NCBI GenBank assembly: GCA_030141605.1
Contig: JAQGDQ010000595.1
Span: 29,425 to 93,424, forward strand
DNA: 64,000 bases
Reading direction: 5' to 3'
From: Tubiluchus corallicola
Lineage: Eukaryota; Priapulida; Priapulimorpha; Priapulimorphida; Tubiluchidae
How positions within the stretch are numbered: position 1 is the stretch's first letter; every line of letters starts with the position of its first letter. Shown piece by piece: positions 26,830 to 32,800 of this stretch. The position numbers were made by a program, and so were the translations under genes. A model generated the notes under the pieces. That model saw only the letters and a program-made list of their open reading frames with translations, had not been told where the DNA came from and did no database searches.

Positions 26830-29800
26830 ATCTCTTTGCAAATAAAACTTTTTCCTATTTTAGCCAAACAGTAATAAACTTAGTATTTTCATTCACACCT
26901 AGCAGTTGCAGATGTTTTTTTGTTCACATTTCTACTAACAGAAAAAAGCTAAAACTTGCAAAATACCTAGTTACCACAAAACTTATTTATTTAGTTTGTC
27001 AGTTCCATTTGAGTAAACATAAACGTCTAAAAGGAATGGCTAAAACTTACGGCTGTAGTTTGATCAGATCTGACACAGCGCATCGTCACTCCGTATTCGG
27101 TATATAGTGGGCCACGTTTTTTCCAGCTGTTACGGATTGTGCACAACGGCTAAATAAACGCAAAAGCAAAAACTTGACAACAACAAACAACCAACATCGA
27201 CAATGAACAATCTCCTTCATTGCTTTGCTGTTTTATCGATGTTTATATAATTATGCACATCTACTTATGTACATTTCACATCAGCTAATAATAAGCAAGT
27301 ATTGCTTCATCTGTTTATTTCATTTTGCTGTTCGCCGTATGATTGGACCATATAGGTAAATATCTATAGGTTTTACATGTCAAATGTAGACCTACGTTAA
27401 CTCAAATGTAGATTTAGATAATTCAAATGTGTCTTGGTAACTCAAATGTAGACTTAGGCAGTTCAAATGTATTAACAATGGTTTTCAAGAAATCTTAAGC
27501 GTTTTTGGTAAGTCAAACGTAGACACATGTCAAGTCAAATGTGACATTGGTATCTCAAATGTGGATAGGTGGTAAAATTTAAGGATGTTAAATTTAATCT
27601 TAATTTAGTAGTTGCTGTGAAAATAATAACTTTATAGGTTTACTAATAGTTCACTAATATTCTGTAAACTTTATATACCATTGGAACTGTTAGAGAAAAC
27701 AATACATTCTTAAAATAAACAATGTTTCTTGAGAGAAACTAATTCGTTAATGCAGTGCTAAATAAATATTAAATATAATAAAATATTCTTGGTGAAGAAA
27801 TTCAAAGTTGCTTAAACTCAGCAAAACAAATCTTACAAAGTTTCTTCTCGGCATAATCAACATGCGAATCACTTTCTCAATTCCGTTAGCTATAAAGTAT
27901 CCTCCCATTTCCTCAACTTCCTCTCCATGCTTCACGAGTTCAGAAGGGTTTAGTCGTGCCAAGTTACAGGCATTGCTCTGGAAAATGCAGGATTAATAAA
28001 ATTACAAATAATATGAGAAAATGTGTGCTTGAACACCAAAACCATCCATAAGTCGGCATACTTAAAACTACGTTATGATGCTTCAAAGTAGAATGCACCA
28101 AAAATATGGCCAAACGTATATTTGTTGGTTTTTTATAAAAACAAATGCTAAACATATTGGTCTTTTATATTCTAGCATCAAATTATTAAGAATATGTTCA
28201 AAAAGTACTACAAATCTAATTTTATAACCCCGTACCCACTTTTATGACTAGTAATGTGATAGCAAAAAAGTTGTATTTTCAAACTCCAATACTACCTTGT
28301 GAAATCATTTATTTAGCTTTTTATTTTATTTATCTGTCATTTATTTGTTTTTTTATTTTTATTTTCTAATGGTAACTACATTAAAATGATCCAGAGGTTA
28401 GAAAAGTGAAAAGTTGAACAATAAGATTTATAAACAGTTTGACACAATTTAAAATGCAGACACCCTGTTACCTTAACCATAACTGGTACCTCTCCTATTG
28501 GTCGTGTAAATGTATCTGCAGTGCGACCATTTATGCGCCATGTAATAGTCGCCTGCAACTTTCCCTTATATGTAGTCAACCTTTCCCTGCACTGAAACAA
28601 GAAAGGAATGAATGTAACTGTTGTGGAGATCGCTGATGTCAAGTAGAATTGCATAGAACACCGTAGAATGTTCCGTCGGAATGACCGCCTTAGCGTCTGG
28701 ATTGTTCGAGAAGTTTCTGCAGTGCGCTATATAAGGCGAAGCAGGCTGCGGATCGCACATCGCACACAGATCTAACGCGGACTTATACTTATTCTTGTGC
28801 ACTCACTTAAACGTTTTCCAGATTTTCACGTTTAGTATAATCATTTCCCGTTCCTTCATCTTTTGTGTTGTAGAATTCTCGCTAAAATAAAGTAGTTTTA
28901 TTTAACGGAGTGTTTTCTGGTTTTCTCTAGGAGCCTTCCGAGAGAAACAAAACACAACTGTAACATCTTCTTATTTGTTTAAATCCTAACACCCAAAAAA
29001 TTGATGTCAGACAAAAATGGCTACCAGTGTATTCAGACAGATTATCTGTCACCAGACAGATTATGTAGCCAGAAAATGCATAAAAGCTTACCAATAAGAA
29101 TTTGTAGACTAATTTGACGCAAAAGATAAAAGTCTTCAATACAGAATGTATACAGTAACTGATAGTGTGCAGCTGTGTGTCTAATTATATAGAATGTTTG
29201 AATAAAAAAATTACAGATATAACAGCGGTAGCTCTCAACGTAGCAGACATGCGGAAAAGGTGATTTGAGAAGTATCGAATTTAACATCAGATTGAGACAA
29301 TAAAAAATGATCTTAAAATATTTATTATTCCAACTATACAACGAGCTAATCCAAAATCAAAATGACAACAAACAACCTGAAGTGAAGATAATTGTCAAAA
29401 ACCTGTGCGTCGTCGTCGTCCGCTTAGCCTTACACCAATCTTTCTGCCATGTGCCTGCCCCCGATATTGCGGGGAAAAGCCGAAAATGCACGAACAATTA
29501 AAATATCGAGTTAGCCGCTACGACCGAATGCCGTGGCACAGGTGAGAATAATCAAACTGTGGCAGCAATAGCAGATAAAAGATGAAATTGTTCCAGTCTA
29601 AATAGAACATCCAAAATTCTAAGTAAGTTTTATGCAGGATCTTTCCCAAACATTCCTAGAGAATTCATAAAGTTCACTGAAAGGATTGTTTTTACACAGT
29701 TGCTTTGTTTAGCAGTCTTGTTCACATATTACATATGCAGTGTAATCATACACGAAAACCACATGCAGCCAGTGATATTTTATACGGACGAAAAGACAAA

Positions 29801-32800
29801 ATGTGGAGGTTTTTTTAACAAGAACATTTAGCAAGAAATTGCCAAATCGAAAATATACAAGTAATCAGGCAGCAGGAACATTTTGACAACATTAGTGTTA
29901 TTTTCACACAGAACCTAGCCACTGGGGGGGAGGGGGGGGCAAGCCGGCCCAACTCAGTGCCGGTCCCAAGCCAGGATAAATAGCCAGGAAGGGCATCCGC
30001 CTGTAAAAACTGCGCCAAAACCTTCTATGAATGAGTCTAAAGTCCACAAAGAAGTGGTCAGACCTGCTCTAATCTATGGGCTGGAAGCAGCTTCTCTAAA
30101 GAAGACCGAAGAGAAGAAAATGGATGTGGTGGAGATGAGAATGTTGAGAAGGATGGTGGGAATAACAAGAAGAGATAAAATTAGAAATAATAATATCAGA
30201 GGAACTGTAAAAGTAGTGGAAGCCTCGCAAGATTGTGATGGTATGGACACCTGAAAAGAAGAGTCGGTGAAGATCATGTGGGAAGGGAGGTCATGGAAAT
30301 GGAAGTGCTGGGAAATAGAAGAAGAGGACGACCCAAGGGGAGATGGATTGAATGTATTAATGGAGACCTTAGAGAGGAGAACATAAATGAAGAGATGGTC
30401 AACAACGGAATGCGTGGAGAAGACTCATTCACAACGACGACCCCGCATAGGGAAAAGCTGGGAAAAAGAAGAAGAAGAGGTGTTATTTTCACAAATAGAA
30501 CTATAGTTGATTCAACGGCCAAACGTATCAGCAGGCCTACTTGCAAGGAAATATTACGTATAAGTGTATTGTGCGTACAAACATTTTTGATTTTGGATTT
30601 GAAATCTTCATTATTAAAAAACAGGATATTATGAACTAGTTAAAACAACGTAACAAATAACTTACTTCAGTAGGATAAACCTTCAATGTTGAAACAGTGA
30701 CGTTTCCTTGTGCAACCGTTGGCAAGCTGATAGTAGCATCCTAAAATGTAGAAATTTTTCTTTTAAAGATTTTTATTTCCTTCAAAAAGTGCTGCTGTAG
30801 GGGGCAGAGTAACCCATTAGCCGAAGTAGGACACTTCCGATAAAACACATGTGGTAAATTTGCAGAAAAGCAGTGTCGTACATGGGCAGCCCAAGTAGGA
30901 CGCTAGCGATTTGTGTCGAGAATCGAGATTTATGCCATAATAAAACATAAAACTATATTTGTTTTAGAAAAAAGTAACTTTATAATAATGATGGATAGCC
31001 CTTGACAATTTACAAATGTATTTTTTACAACAAATAATCATTATTATTATTAGCTCCATAAATATCATCATAACATTAAACTATGTATCTAATTCTTTAA
31101 AGGGAGATTCTATCAGGGCACATAACTCGCTAACCCGTTTACTTAGTAGGAAACAATTATTTGTCAAAGAGGGATTGAAAAGGATCACCTGTCTGTGAGC
31201 AAGACAAAATAAAAAATGATATACCTTAAACAAATGTTGCAATCGCCTAAAAGTGTGCTATTTCACTTCAAAGAAGATTAATATTGGCAAATATTAATTT
31301 TTCTAGCTCAGAATAAAATTCTTTTATTTTATCAGATGTATAATAAAATTATTCAACGTGTATCGACGTTTTTAATTATTATTATTACATAAACAATGGC
31401 AAACGGACGGTGGCAGTACGCTTAGCGACTCAATTCACGACCTGTTTCTAGTGTCCTACATGGGCAGCCCATGTACGACGGGTCCTACTTGGGCTAGCCC
31501 ATGTACGACGGGTCCTACTTCGGCTAGTGGGTTACTCGGCGCCCAACACTGCATTTACATTTGCTGACCTCTGACAACAATCTTTAAGATTTAATGTTGA
31601 TAATTGAGTTTATCACACATTTTTACATACTAAAGAAAAACAAAATTTAAAAAGACAGTGGATAGATTACAACACTGCACTTGTGAGGGTAAACTATTTT
31701 GCATATAACATTATCAGATAGATTTGATAGTTAGGAAAAGTGAGAAAAACTTACCTCAATACTGATCGCAATTCTGTCTTTGTTAGGAAGTTCAAATTCC
31801 GCAGGTTGTACATTCTGCAACACAGAAACAAGATTCACAAGATTCATTGCTATTGCATAAAAATGACTAAGTATATCTAAGTAATTAGATAGATGAGTGT
31901 TAGACAGAAAAACACGTGCATATGCCAATGACAATTATACGGATATGTTGTATTTAGTTTAGATAGTTTTTTCTTTTTTGTTTTTATATTGTTTCTTATG
32001 TTGGGTTGAGTTCTTGATTTATATGTAATTATTAGTTTTGTTTTTGATGAGTTCAAATTTTCCATTTTGTTTGCTAATTTAAATCTTGCCTCTTCTCATA
32101 GCCAAACTTATTTACTGTTTCTAAATTTAAACTTATTTGAACTTGTTGCCTCATTTATTTTTATTTATTTTGTTAAGTTGCTTATTATTTTCATTTGTAC
32201 ATACCTCACTTGACAGGTCATTTAATTTTCTTTAGTTTGGATAGGGGTGGTTGACTTGGTGACCCTTGGTCTTTTCGCCACACCGTCTTTATTTTAGTTT
32301 TTACCTTTTGTTTATGTTTATTATGTAAAATTCAGAGACAAATAAATTTTTTACTTACTTACTTACTTACTTGTAACTTCTGTGAATACATTAACAAGAT
32401 TCACTGATATTGTATACAAAATGACAATAATCAGATTAAGTATTGCAATTACAAAAAGCTGAAAATAAACACTTGTGCGAGCCAATGATAATTAAACAGA
32501 AATCTTTCTATACATAATTCATAATCATTTATTGAAAAAAAAACCAATAAAATTATTCTAGTTAATTAAAGTTAAAAGCAATAGATACCATATTGCCGAG
32601 CTAAACCTGAAACTATTATACGTACTCTAATAGCAGTGCTGAGTCCATCACTTAAGACCCAATTGAAAGAATCAATGTGAGGTCGGACCAAATCTTGCAG
32701 CGTCTGAAACAGGATTCAATAATAAAATCTGTAACAAATTAATGATCTACAATTCTGGTGTGGCAGCAATAACTTTTACCTTTACACAGAAGTGTAAAGA

